Source of the DNA: Actinoplanes teichomyceticus ATCC 31121
Lineage (GTDB): Bacteria; Actinomycetota; Actinomycetes; Mycobacteriales; Micromonosporaceae
Direction: 5' to 3'
Length of the DNA stretch: 64,000 nt
NCBI RefSeq assembly: GCF_003711105.1
Contig: NZ_CP023865.1
Coordinates: forward strand, 1,586,001 to 1,650,000
The notes beneath the pieces are model-generated. The model worked only from the letters and a program-made list of their open reading frames with translations, made no database searches and was not told the origin of the DNA. Positions 18,086 through 26,005 of the stretch are shown here, one piece after another (position 1 is the first letter of the stretch; every line of letters starts with the position of its first letter). The translations under genes were made by a program, and so were the position numbers.

Positions 18086-19383
18086 CCCGCTCCACCTCCC
18101 GTCGGCGCCGTGGCGTAGGCGGCCGGCCCGTGCTCCCCGTCCAGCGGCCGCAGCTCGGCGCCGACCCGGCGGGCCCCTTCCACCAGCGCCCGATCCAGCG
18201 CGCCGAGGTCCGCGTCCGGCCGGGCGGCCAGCCGGATGAAGGCGCGCACCGCCACCTCCTCGTCACCGTCCCCGGCGTCCAGCACGAGCGCCACGTCGGT
18301 CTGCGCGGCCGGGGCGGTGGCCGCCCAGGCGAACAGCGGACCGATCTCCGCGGCCGAGGCGGGCCAGGTCCGTAGCCAGTACGTCCGGTGCACCAGCCGG
18401 GCCGACCGCCAGTGCGTCCACTCCTCGCCCGTCTGAACGCCCCCGGCCGGCGGGCCGGCCTCGACGTCGCAGGAGCGGGCCAGCACGGCCAGAAGCTCAC
18501 CGGCGTCCAGCACCCGGCACTCGACGCCGATCCGGCGCAGCCCGGTCACCACCCTGCGGCCCAGCCCGGCGACCAGGGCGGCGGCGGCCTCCAGGTCGAC
18601 GGTGTGGTCGTGCAGCGCCTCGGCGAGGGCCCGGGCGTCCACCCGGACGCTGATCGTGGACTCCCGGTACGCCGGGATCGCCGCCGGACCGATCGCCTCG
18701 ACCAGCCGGCGGTACGACGATCCGGCCGGGGACGACGCGTGCACGTCCGGGCTCGGCGCCGGCACGGTGTGTGTGACCAGCCCCAGCACCACACCCGGCT
18801 GCTCGGTCGCGGCCACTGCGTCGACCAGCGCGTCCAGCGGGACCGGCGCGGCGTCGTGGCCCGTCGGGGCGGTGGGGCGGAGCGCGACCACACTGAACCA
18901 GCCGCCCTCGTCGCGGGCCACCCCGGCGCGCGTGCCGTCCGGCGCGGTCAGGTCCCGGACGGCCAGTCCGGGGGCGATGGTGCGGAGCGCGGCCAGCATC
19001 GGCCCGGGGCCGGTCTGCGCGACGGCCGCCCGCCGCCGCGCGTACCGGCGGGCGATCCCGCGATGCTCCCACCACCAGCGGCCCCGCTGCCGCGCGAGGA
19101 GGACGCCGGTCAGGGCCAGCCCGAGAGCGCCGGTGAGCACGGCCGGCACCGGCCCCCGCAAGGCCGCCGCGACCGTGGCCAGCACGGCCAGCTCGGCGAC
19201 CGCGAGCTGGGTCAGGCTCACCGGGCCGACCCGGCCGCGGCGCGGGACCGGCCGCACCTCGGCGGCGGCCCCGGCCGGACGCAGGGGTGGCGCCTGCGGC
19301 TGCCGCGGGGGCGGCCCGGCGGGCGGGGGTGGCACGGCGACGCCGTGGGCCCGCCCCGGGTGACCCCCGCCTGGCTCCACCAC
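18082..19383 (-). CDS. eccE: Type VII secretion protein EccE
   Basis: 433 residues: a Pro-rich head, two membrane helices at about residues 55-95 (LAVAELAVLATVAAALRG and VLTGALGLALTGVLLA), then the RWWWEHRGIARRYARRRAA segment and the large cytoplasmic domain typical of EccE. EccE sits at the periphery of the ESX membrane complex. The GTG start at 19381-19383 follows the short gap after the EccA-like gene. The stop codon overlaps the next gene. Assignment rests on topology and cluster position as well as sequence. Confidence 0.85.
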   Translation of the reverse strand: MVEPGGGHPGRAHGVAVPPPPAGPPPRQPQAPPLRPAGAAAEVRPVPRRGRVGPVSLTQLAVAELAVLATVAAALRGPVPAVLTGALGLALTGVLLARQRGRWWWEHRGIARRYARRRAAVAQTGPGPMLAALRTIAPGLAVRDLTAPDGTRAGVARDEGGWFSVVALRPTAPTGHDAAPVPLDALVDAVAATEQPGVVLGLVTHTVPAPSPDVHASSPAGSSYRRLVEAIGPAAIPAYRESTISVRVDARALAEALHDHTVDLEAAAALVAGLGRRVVTGLRRIGVECRVLDAGELLAVLARSCDVEAGPPAGGVQTGEEWTHWRSARLVHRTYWLRTWPASAAEIGPLFAWAATAPAAQTDVALVLDAGDGDEEVAVRAFIRLAARPDADLGALDRALVEGARRVGAELRPLDGEHGPAAYATAPTGGGAG

Positions 19384-19437
19384 TCCGCCTCCCCACCGGC
19401 CGGTAGCGATCCCATTCTATGTCCGGTGGGGGTCCGT

Positions 19438-21096
19438 TCAGCGGAGCGCGGCGAGCAGATCCTCGCGGACCAGGGTGGCCAGCTCCTCCCGGCCGGGCAT
19501 CCGGCCCAGCGCCCGCAGCCGTCCGGACTGCGCCTTGCGCATCCCCTCCAGCAGCTTGCGGGCCTCGCGCGCGTTGCCGAAGTTACGGTCGCGTTCGATC
19601 CGGGAGAAGTGCTCGTGCAGCGCCTCGGCGAGGCCGGGCGCGAACACGTAGTCGTCGTTGCGGGCGATCCGGGTGGCGATCAGCACCAGCTCGTCCGGCC
19701 CGTAGTCCTCGAATTCCATGGTCTTGGCGAACCGGGAGGCCAGACCGGAGTTGGCGTCCAGGAAGTCGAGCATCTCCCGGGTGTAGCCGGCGACGATCAC
19801 GGCGACCCGGTCGCGGTGGTCCTCCATCAGCTTGACCAGGGTGTCGATCGCCTCCTGGCCGAAGTCGGCGCCGGTTGCGGCCGCGCGGGACAGGGTGTAC
19901 GCCTCGTCGATGAACAGCACCCCGCCCATCGCCTCCTCGAACACCGAGGTGGTCTTCTCCGCGGTGTGCCCGATGTACTGGCCGACCAGGTCACGGCGGG
20001 ACACCTCGCGGAACCGGCCGTCCGGCAGCACGCCGAGCGCCTTGAGCAGCCGGCCGTAGACGCGGGCCACGGTGGTCTTGCCGGTGCCCGGGGCCCCGGT
20101 GAAGATCAGGTGGTGGCTGGCCGTGCCGACCGCGAGCCCGGCGCCGCGCCGCCACTCGTTCACCTGGATCTCGTCGATCAGGGCACGGACCTCGTTCTTC
20201 ACCCCGGCCAGCCCGATCATCGAGTCGAGTTCGGTGAGCAGCCGGTCCACCTCGGCGGCATCCTGCCCGGCGCCGGCCTCGGCGATGCCGGTCCGCGGCG
20301 CCGGGCCGCTCCCGGTGAGCGTCACGGTGGCCCGGGCCCGCGGGTCCACCACGACCCCCGGCTCGGCGGTGCCCTCCACCCGGCACCGCTCGACGACCGC
20401 GGTGCAGCCCGGCCCGACCACGATGCCCGAGCCGGCGGTCTGGTGCACCCAGGTCCCGGCGATGCGCGGGGCGCCGCCCCCGGCGACGACGATGCCGGCG
20501 TCGCCGGCGCCGGAGACGTCGCAGCGCTCGATCAGCGGGCGGCCGGACTGGTAGACGTAGATCCCGCGGAAACCGCACCCGGCGACGACGGTGTCCCGGA
20601 TCGCCGGGTCCGCGCCGAGCCGGACGATCACGCCGTCGTCGTGCACGTCGCGGATCTCGCAGCCCTCCACGGTGCCGCCGGCGTCGGAGAACACCAGACC
20701 GTGCCGCCCGCCCAGGACCCGCACCTCGGCGGCCTCCACGGTGGACATGTCGGTGACCTGCAGACCGGCGGCGGCGCCGGCGGACACCCGGCATTTGCGT
20801 ACGGTCAGCCGGGCGCCGCTGACCGCGATCGCGGGATGCTCCCCGGACGTCAGCGCCAGCCCCTCGACGGTCACCGCGCCACCGAGCACGGCCAGCGCCG
20901 GGCCGTCGAGCCCGGCCGCGTCCACGGCGGCGGCGCCCGGCTCGCCGGTGCCGCGCAGGGTCAGGCGCCGGCCGCGCAGCTCGATCCGTTCCCGGTAGGT
21001 CCCGGCGGCGATGGCGACCACCGCACCGTCCGGGGCGACCTCGAGCGCGTCACGAATGGTGGGGTAGGTGCCGGGGACCGCCAGGGTGCTGGACAC
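19438..21096 (-). CDS. eccA: EccA-like AAA ATPase with N-terminal right-handed beta-helix
   Basis: 552 residues. The first 225 or so are repeating beta-strand turns ([34 protein letters not shown]) of a pectate-lyase-like right-handed beta-helix. The C-terminal half is a CbxX/CfqX-type AAA+ domain with Walker [10 protein letters not shown] (about residue 333), Walker [11 protein letters not shown] (about 390) and sensor/Arg-finger regions. Mycobacterial EccA has a TPR N-terminus, so the beta-helix is an unusual substitute. The GTG at 21094-21096 has GAGGAG upstream; in-frame sequence further up is low-complexity and not counted. It stands first in the eccA-eccE-17153 operon. Confidence 0.87.
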   Translation of the reverse strand: MSSTLAVPGTYPTIRDALEVAPDGAVVAIAAGTYRERIELRGRRLTLRGTGEPGAAAVDAAGLDGPALAVLGGAVTVEGLALTSGEHPAIAVSGARLTVRKCRVSAGAAAGLQVTDMSTVEAAEVRVLGGRHGLVFSDAGGTVEGCEIRDVHDDGVIVRLGADPAIRDTVVAGCGFRGIYVYQSGRPLIERCDVSGAGDAGIVVAGGGAPRIAGTWVHQTAGSGIVVGPGCTAVVERCRVEGTAEPGVVVDPRARATVTLTGSGPAPRTGIAEAGAGQDAAEVDRLLTELDSMIGLAGVKNEVRALIDEIQVNEWRRGAGLAVGTASHHLIFTGAPGTGKTTVARVYGRLLKALGVLPDGRFREVSRRDLVGQYIGHTAEKTTSVFEEAMGGVLFIDEAYTLSRAAATGADFGQEAIDTLVKLMEDHRDRVAVIVAGYTREMLDFLDANSGLASRFAKTMEFEDYGPDELVLIATRIARNDDYVFAPGLAEALHEHFSRIERDRNFGNAREARKLLEGMRKAQSGRLRALGRMPGREELATLVREDLLAALR

Positions 21097-21106
21097 GGGC
21101 CACTCC

Positions 21107-21226
21107 TCATTGCGAGTACGTGCGGTCGCGGATGCCCTCAGCCACTCTCGACATCGTCGGCGCGGCCATCCGGACGACCACCTCCCGGTCCAGGATGCCC
21201 TCCCGGACGGTGCGCCAGAACCCCAC
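21107..21226 (-). CDS. Possible small basic protein upstream of eccA
   Basis: A reading frame of at least 39 residues (from a GTG at 21226; the frame stays open further upstream) ends in [13 protein letters not shown]. Its TGA is fused to the GAGGAG site of the eccA-like gene. The composition (mixed, with [13 protein letters not shown]) looks more protein-like than the shadow frames nearby. There is no recognised family and the start is uncertain. Confidence 0.27.
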   Translation of the reverse strand: MGFWRTVREGILDREVVVRMAAPTMSRVAEGIRDRTYSQ

Positions 21227-21603
21227 GCGGACGTACGTGCCGGACAGCCTGGTCGTCTCCGCCCGCGCTCGCGACGACGTGCCGCGTGCCCACCGTGGAC
21301 CCGGGACCTCGCGGAGACCGGCTGCACCGGGAGCGGCCGTGCGGGAACCGGCTGCGCCGCCGCCGGGCGCGTGCCGGACCGGCGCGGGTGCGTGCCGCAT
21401 CGGCGGGGTGCGCTGGCGGGGGTGCGTGCCGCATCGGCGGGAGCAGCCGCGCCGGCGGCGGCGTGCGCGCCATCGGGCCGCACTCCGGGACAGGCCGCCA
21501 GGGCCGCGCGGCGGTGCGGCCGGGAAGGACCGGCGGTGGAAGTCTCGGCCCCGGCGCGGCGTTCGCGGCCCGGTGGCGCGGGATCACCGGGCGGTCAGCG
21601 GCG
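21227..21603. other. Intergenic region, no convincing gene
   Basis: GC-rich spacer between the eccA-like gene and DUF4191. It contains a short imperfect repeat of GTGCCGCATCGGCGGG near 21390-21445. I see no RNA gene or clear promoter here. Confidence 0.5.
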
Positions 21604-22293
21604 TCAGCGTGGGCGCTGCTGCCGGAAGGCCCCCTTGCTGGGCCGCATGTTCTTCGGGATGGCGCCCTTCGGCATCTGCGGCCGAGCCATCAGCGCGCTC
21701 AGGCGCTTGTCCAGCGCGTTGACGTCCTTGCCGGTCAGGTTGCGGGGCAACCGCAGCATCGTGGTGCGCAGCTTGCGGACCGGGAGCTGACCCTCCTCGG
21801 TGCCGATCACGTAGTCGTAGATCGGCGCGTTGCCGATCACCTTCGACAGGCGCTTCTTCTCCTGGCCGAGCAGGGCCTTGACCCGCTGCGGGTTGCCCTC
21901 GGCGAGCAGGATGACGCCGGGCCGGCCGATCACCACGTGCACCATGTCGAACTGGGTGGTCGAGCTGGCCGCCGGGCGGACCCGCCAGTCGCCGCGCATG
22001 TTCTCCATCAGCGACGCGGCGGCGCCGGGCTGGCCCTCGGCCACGTTCATCATCGCCGCGTTGGAGCGCAGGTTCAGCACGATCAGCACGGCCAGCAGCG
22101 TGATCAGGATGCCGACCGGGATCCAGAGCAGACCCCAGTTGAGCGTGGCGACCACGGTCAGCGCGACCGGGATCAGCACCGCCGCGATGACCAGCGGAAC
22201 GAACCACTTGTCCTGTTTCGCGGTGAACGAGAACACCTGGCCGATCTGCTTCAGGCGCTCGCCGAACGACACCTTCTCCTGGGGTTTTGCCAT
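21604..22293 (-). CDS. DUF4191 membrane protein
   Basis: 229 residues with two adjacent membrane helices at about residues 33-75 (WFVPLVIAAVLIPVALTVVA and LLWIPVGILITLLAVLIVL), then a cytoplasmic domain with FDMVHVVIGRPGVILLAEG and a basic C-terminal tail. It matches the DUF4191 family found beside lipA across actinobacteria (Rv2219 position). The function is unknown. The start is supported by a -10 box 8 nt upstream, which implies a leaderless message. Confidence 0.9.
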   Translation of the reverse strand: MAKPQEKVSFGERLKQIGQVFSFTAKQDKWFVPLVIAAVLIPVALTVVATLNWGLLWIPVGILITLLAVLIVLNLRSNAAMMNVAEGQPGAAASLMENMRGDWRVRPAASSTTQFDMVHVVIGRPGVILLAEGNPQRVKALLGQEKKRLSKVIGNAPIYDYVIGTEEGQLPVRKLRTTMLRLPRNLTGKDVNALDKRLSALMARPQMPKGAIPKNMRPSKGAFRQQRPR

Positions 22294-22301
22294 AGCCGCA
22301 A

Positions 22302-22307
22302 AGTGTA
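22302..22307 (-). promoter_or_regulatory. -10 box of the DUF4191 gene; leaderless start
   Basis: TACACT on the minus strand, 8 nt before the ATG at 22293, with no Shine-Dalgarno sequence. Confidence 0.55.
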
Positions 22308-22660
22308 GTGGGACTCAGGTACCTCGCGGCGGCCCGGGCACCCGGGCGCGCCCATGAGCGGGCGGATCCGGGCCGGGCCGCCGGGGCCGCCCGGCGGCCC
22401 GGCCTTTCTCGTACGCGGGCTCGGCCCTTCTCGTCCCCGCGGTCGGGGCCGGCGGCCCGGTCTCCTTCGCACGCGTAACGGGCGCTGCGGTCGCGCCGGG
22501 CGGGGTGGTGCAGGAGGCGGCCGGTGCCCGGTTGCCGGCCGGGTGCGCGACGTTGCGGGACGGTGGCAATTTCCCGGGTCGAGCCTTCCCGCGCGGAACG
22601 GGAGCGGGCGAGGCTAATCCGGCCGGGCGCCGGTCCGATAGTTGGGGCCGACCGACAGCT
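22308..22660. other. Intergenic region between divergent genes
   Basis: Very GC-rich spacer of about 350 bp. Apart from the DUF4191 -10 box at its left edge I see no gene, repeat array or RNA signature. Confidence 0.5.
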
Positions 22661-22672
22661 TAGGGAGTCGTC

Positions 22673-22711
22673 ATGCGCGACGGGTTCCATTCGTACCTTG
22701 GAGGCTGGTGA
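22673..22711 (+). CDS. 12-codon upstream ORF (possible leader peptide)
   Basis: Reads MRDGFHSYLGGW. AGGGAG lies 5 nt before its ATG, and its TGA overlaps the ATG of the next gene (TGATG). The arrangement suggests translational coupling. There is no run of one amino acid that would mark a classical attenuator. Confidence 0.45.
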   Translation: MRDGFHSYLGGW

Positions 22712-22959
22712 TGGACGACGGCGTCGACATGCCTTATCGGGTGGTCGGAGCGCTGTTCGGCCCCGAGTCCGGGATTCCCTGGTGGGCCTGGCTGGCGCCG
22801 CTCATCCTGATCTTCGCCAAGCTGCTCTACCCGGTGATGTTCCCGCTGGCCGCGGCGGCTGAGGCGGAGACCGACCGCCGGCTCGCCGAGTTCCGCCGGG
22901 AACGCAACGGCAAGAACCGCGACAATGCGGCGGGGAAGGGGAAGAAGGGCAAGAAGTGA
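22711..22959 (+). CDS. Small single-pass membrane protein
   Basis: 82 residues: a short N-terminus, one membrane helix at about residues 22-45 (WWAWLAPLILIFAKLLYPVMF) and a charged tail ending in a Lys/Gly-rich stretch (AAGKGKKGKK). The ATG has TTGGAGG upstream and overlaps the stop of the 12-codon ORF. Small proteins of this type occur near lipA in other actinomycetes as I recall, but I do not know a function. Confidence 0.65.
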   Translation: MDDGVDMPYRVVGALFGPESGIPWWAWLAPLILIFAKLLYPVMFPLAAAAEAETDRRLAEFRRERNGKNRDNAAGKGKKGKK

Positions 22960-23062
22960 TCCCGCCCGCTCGCGCGGGCGACGGCCCGCACCCGCGCCCG
23001 GCGGCGGATGACCTGGAGCGATTGCGGGGCTTCGTGGTCATCGCCCACAGCGAGCCGGCCGA

Positions 23063-23310
23063 TCGGCGGGAAGCGCGGCGGTGGGAAGTCGCGGGTCCGG
23101 CTGCACGGCCGGTCGGCGGGAAGCGCGGCGGCGGCAAGCGCGGGTCCGGGGGTGCGGCCGTTCGGCGGGAAGCGCGGCGGTGGGAAGTCGCGGGTCCGGC
23201 TGCACGGCCGGTCGGCGGGAAGCGCGGCGGCGGCAAGCGCGGGTCCGGGGGTGCGGCCGTTCGGCGGGAAGCGCGGCGGTGGGAAGTCGCGGGTCCGGCT
23301 GCGCGGCCGG
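23063..23310 (+). repeat. Alternating A-B-A-B-A tandem repeat (50/49-bp units)
   Basis: A units (50 bp) at 23063-23112, 23162-23211 and 23261-23310 alternate with B units (49 bp) at 23113-23161 and 23212-23260, so the true period is 99 bp. A and B share the TCGGCGGGAAGCGCGGCGG start and differ after it. Copies are nearly identical. The array lies between the small membrane gene and the lipA 3' end. There are no unique spacers, so it is not CRISPR. Confidence 0.92.
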
Positions 23311-23377
23311 TCGGCGCCGAAAACGGCGCGGTCGAGCGCGGGCTCGGCTGTGGTGGCCGACCGGGCCGGCGGAGCAG

Positions 23378-23403
23378 CCGGCCCCGGCACGAGCCGGGGC
23401 CGG
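23378..23403 (-). terminator. Hairpin downstream of lipA
   Basis: CCGGCCCCGGC / GCCGGGGCCGG, an 11-bp perfect stem with a 4-nt loop, 18 nt after the lipA stop codon. It lacks a T-tract, as is common in high-GC actinobacteria. Confidence 0.55.
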
Positions 23404-23420
23404 AGCGAGACGGTCCGAGG

Positions 23421-24344
23421 TCAGCCGCGAGCGGCGAGGGCCTGCCGGTACAGCCGGCCGGCTCGGTACGACGAGCGCACCAGCGGCCCGCTCATCACCC
23501 CGGCGAAGCCGATCTGCTCGGCCTCCTCGCGGAGCTCGACGAACTCCTCCGGCTTGACCCAGCGCTCGACCGGGTGGTGCCGCGGCGTCGGGCGCAGGTA
23601 CTGGGTGATGGTGATCAGCTCACACCCGGCGGCGTGCAGGTCGCGCAGGGCGGCGGAGATCTCCGCGCGCTCCTCGCCCATGCCCAGGATCAGGTTGCTC
23701 TTGGTGACCAGGCCGGCCGCGCGGGCCTGGGTGATCACGTCGAGGGAGCGCTCGTAGCGGAAACCGGGACGGATCCGCTTGAAGATCCGCGGGACCGTCT
23801 CGACGTTGTGCGCGAGCACCTCGGGCGTGGCGCCGAAGACCTCGGCGAGCTGGGCGGGCTCGGCGTTGAAGTCCGGGATCAGCAGCTCGACACCGCAGTC
23901 GGGCTGCAGCTTGTGGATCTGCCGGACGGTCTCGGCGTAGAGCCAGGCGCCGCCGTCGGGGAGGTCGTCGCGGGCGACGCCGGTGACCGTGGCGTACTTG
24001 AGGCCCATGGTGGCGACGGACTCACCGACCCGGCGCGGCTCGTCGGCGTCGAACTCGGCCGGCTTGCCGGTGTCGATCTGGCAGAAGTCGCAGCGGCGGG
24101 TGCACTGGTCGCCACCGATCAGGAAGGTGGCCTCGCGGTCTTCCCAGCACTCGTAGATGTTGGGGCAGCCGGCTTCCTGGCAGACGGTGTGCAGGCCCTC
24201 CTTCTGGACCAGCCCGCGCATCTGGGTGTACTCAGGACCCATCTTCGCCTTGACCTTGATCCACGGCGGCTTCCGCTCGATGGGAGTCTCGGCGTTGCGC
24301 GCCTCGATGCGCAGCATGCGGCGGCCCTCGGGAGCAATAGTCAC
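23421..24344 (-). CDS. lipA: Lipoyl synthase
   Basis: Radical-SAM enzyme that inserts two sulfurs into protein-bound octanoate to form lipoyl groups. 307 residues. The auxiliary-cluster cysteines are in [12 protein letters not shown] and the radical-SAM cluster is CTRRCDFC (CxxxCxxC); the C-terminal RSSYRAG serine motif is present. It works after LipB (27186-27815) on the E2 encoded at 30.8-32.6 kb and on glycine-cleavage H protein (not in this window). Two adjacent GTG codons are possible starts; the second (24342-24344) is favoured because the -10 box at 24351-24356 puts the transcript start on it. Confidence 0.97.
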   Translation of the reverse strand: MTIAPEGRRMLRIEARNAETPIERKPPWIKVKAKMGPEYTQMRGLVQKEGLHTVCQEAGCPNIYECWEDREATFLIGGDQCTRRCDFCQIDTGKPAEFDADEPRRVGESVATMGLKYATVTGVARDDLPDGGAWLYAETVRQIHKLQPDCGVELLIPDFNAEPAQLAEVFGATPEVLAHNVETVPRIFKRIRPGFRYERSLDVITQARAAGLVTKSNLILGMGEERAEISAALRDLHAAGCELITITQYLRPTPRHHPVERWVKPEEFVELREEAEQIGFAGVMSGPLVRSSYRAGRLYRQALAARG

Positions 24345-24350
24345 CACCCG

Positions 24351-24356
24351 AAGATA
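24351..24356 (-). promoter_or_regulatory. -10 box of lipA; leaderless start
   Basis: TATCTT on the minus strand lies 6 nt before the second GTG of lipA. No ribosome binding site is seen. Confidence 0.4.
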
Positions 24357-24478
24357 CGCCCGTTCCGAGCGGCCGCGCCGGATGGGCGACGAGGCTCACG
24401 TGACCTTATCTGTGACCGCGGTCACCGGCTGGTGAATGCCGCGCGGAAATGCGCTGGAACGGCCGGGAAGCCCGCGGT

Positions 24479-24484
24479 TAACGT
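24479..24484 (+). promoter_or_regulatory. Likely -10 box for the T-box/aspS2 transcript
   Basis: TAACGT, placed so that transcription would begin near 24491, just before the first T-box helix. No good -35 is visible. Confidence 0.35.
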
Positions 24485-24494
24485 CTGCCGCACG

Positions 24495-24707
24495 GCAGTG
24501 ACGGGACCGAGTAACGCTCCGATACGCCGGCCGAGAGAGCCACCGGCAGCTGTGAAGGTGGCCCGTGCGCCGGAGCGCGAAGACACCCCCGAGCCGAGCA
24601 GTGCAAGAGGCGCTCCGGGCCGACCCCGGGCGCAAAGGTGCGGTGGCACCGCGAGGTTCCCGCTCGCCCGCACCCCTCTGGGGCCGCGTTGCAGACGCCC
24701 GAGGAGG
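24495..24707 (+). ncRNA. T-box riboswitch, specifier GAC (Asp)
   Basis: The leader of the aspartyl-tRNA synthetase gene has T-box landmarks. GGGACCGAGTA (24503-24513) holds the AGTA side of the S-turn. GAGAGAGCC lies near 24533. The opposite side reads GAA-GAC-A (24579-24585), placing GAC (Asp) as specifier codon at 24582-24584. The conserved T-box GGTGGCACCGCG lies at 24642-24653; its TGGC can pair with the GCCA end of an uncharged tRNA, which suits the G73 of tRNA-Asp. CCCCTC downstream can pair with the GAGGAGG ribosome site at 24701-24707. Control is therefore probably at translation initiation, as in other actinobacterial T-boxes. The exact fold was not computed. Confidence 0.8.
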
Positions 24708-24716
24708 TAACCCGCC

Positions 24717-25973
24717 GTGCAACGCATCCTCGCCACCGAACTGGCCGCTCATCCGTACGAACAAGTGCAGGTCGCCGGCTGGGTCCATCGCGTCCGCCGG
24801 CTCAAGTCGGTGACCTTCCTGATCGTCCGGGACGCCGCCGGCCTCGCCCAGGTGGTGATCACCGACCGGGCGGTCGCCGCGCCGCTCACCGAGGAGAGCG
24901 TGGTGACCGTCACCGGCACGGTCACCCCGAACGAGCAGGCTCCCGGTGGGATCGAGCTGACCGGTCCGGAGATCCACACCCAGTCCGCCGTGGACGTGCC
25001 GCTGCCGTTCGAGCTGCATCGGCCCACACTGACCGCCGGATTGCCGGTCCAGCTGGACCACGCCGCGCTGGCGCTGCGGCACCCGGTCCGGCGGGCCGCG
25101 CTGCGGATCGCCGCGGCCGCCACCGCCGGGTTCCGCGCCGCGCTGGAGGCGCAGCGCTTCGTCGAGGTGCACACCCCGAAGATCGTCGAGTCGGCGACCG
25201 AGTCCGGCGCCGACGTCTTCCGGCTGGACTACTTCGGCCGGGCCGCCTATCTGGCGCAGTCGCCGCAGTTCTACAAGCAGATGATGGTCGGGGTCCTGGA
25301 ACGGGTCTACGAGGTCGGCCCGGTGTTCCGCGCCGAGAACAGCGACACTGCGCGACACCTGACCCAGTACACCTCACTGGACGCCGAGATGGGTTTCATC
25401 GCCGACCACCGGACCGTGATGGCGGTGCTGACCGGCACCGTCGCCGGGATGTTCGGCGAGATCACCGCGCGGACCGGGGTGCCGACGCCACGGGTGCCGG
25501 CGGAGATCCCGGCGGTGCACTTCACCGAGGCGCTGCGGATCGCCGGCGCCCCGGCGGACGAGCCGGACCTGGCGCCGGCGCACGAGCGGGCGCTGGGCGC
25601 GTGGGCGCGGCGCGAGCACGGTTCCGAGCTCGTCTTCGTGACCGGCTACCCGATGCGCAAACGGCCCTTCTACACCCATCCGGACCCCGCCGACCCGGCG
25701 TACTCGAACGGTTTCGACCTGATCTTCCGGGGCTTGGAGATCGTCACCGGCGGGCAGCGGTTGCACCGGCACGCCGACTACGTCGCCGCGCTGCGCGCGG
25801 CCGGCGAGCCACTTGCCGCCCATCGCGGCTACCTGGACGCCTTCCGGTACGGCATGCCCCCGCACGGCGGCTGGGCCATCGGCCTGGAACGCCTGGTGGC
25901 GAAGCTGACCGGCGCGGCGAACGTCCGCGAGGTGACGGCCTTCCCGCGTGACCCGCACCGGATCGCGCCGTAA
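24717..25973 (+). CDS. aspS2: Aspartate--tRNA ligase, archaeal-type (probably non-discriminating)
   Basis: 418-residue class IIb synthetase with an N-terminal OB-fold (VQVAGWVHRVRRLKSVTFL) and no bacterial GAD insertion. Motif 2 is FRAENSDTARHLTQYTSLDAEMGF-like (25329-25400) and motif 3 GGWAIGLERLV. The size and motif 2 are those of archaeal AspRS and related bacterial AspRS2 enzymes, which often also charge tRNA-Asn with Asp for the amidotransferase route. GAGGAGG precedes the GTG. Expression is probably set by the T-box. A standard bacterial aspS is expected elsewhere in the genome, so this is likely a second, possibly acquired, copy. It interrupts the lipA-lipB neighbourhood. Confidence 0.9.
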   Translation: MQRILATELAAHPYEQVQVAGWVHRVRRLKSVTFLIVRDAAGLAQVVITDRAVAAPLTEESVVTVTGTVTPNEQAPGGIELTGPEIHTQSAVDVPLPFELHRPTLTAGLPVQLDHAALALRHPVRRAALRIAAAATAGFRAALEAQRFVEVHTPKIVESATESGADVFRLDYFGRAAYLAQSPQFYKQMMVGVLERVYEVGPVFRAENSDTARHLTQYTSLDAEMGFIADHRTVMAVLTGTVAGMFGEITARTGVPTPRVPAEIPAVHFTEALRIAGAPADEPDLAPAHERALGAWARREHGSELVFVTGYPMRKRPFYTHPDPADPAYSNGFDLIFRGLEIVTGGQRLHRHADYVAALRAAGEPLAAHRGYLDAFRYGMPPHGGWAIGLERLVAKLTGAANVREVTAFPRDPHRIAP

Positions 25974-26005
25974 GGTTCGCACGGTGACATGCGACGGGAT
26001 CGACG

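Noticed and set aside
23063..23310. CRISPR array
   Set aside because: Units of 49-50 bp abut with no variable spacers and no cas genes are near. The same applies to the arrays at 6483 and 16961.
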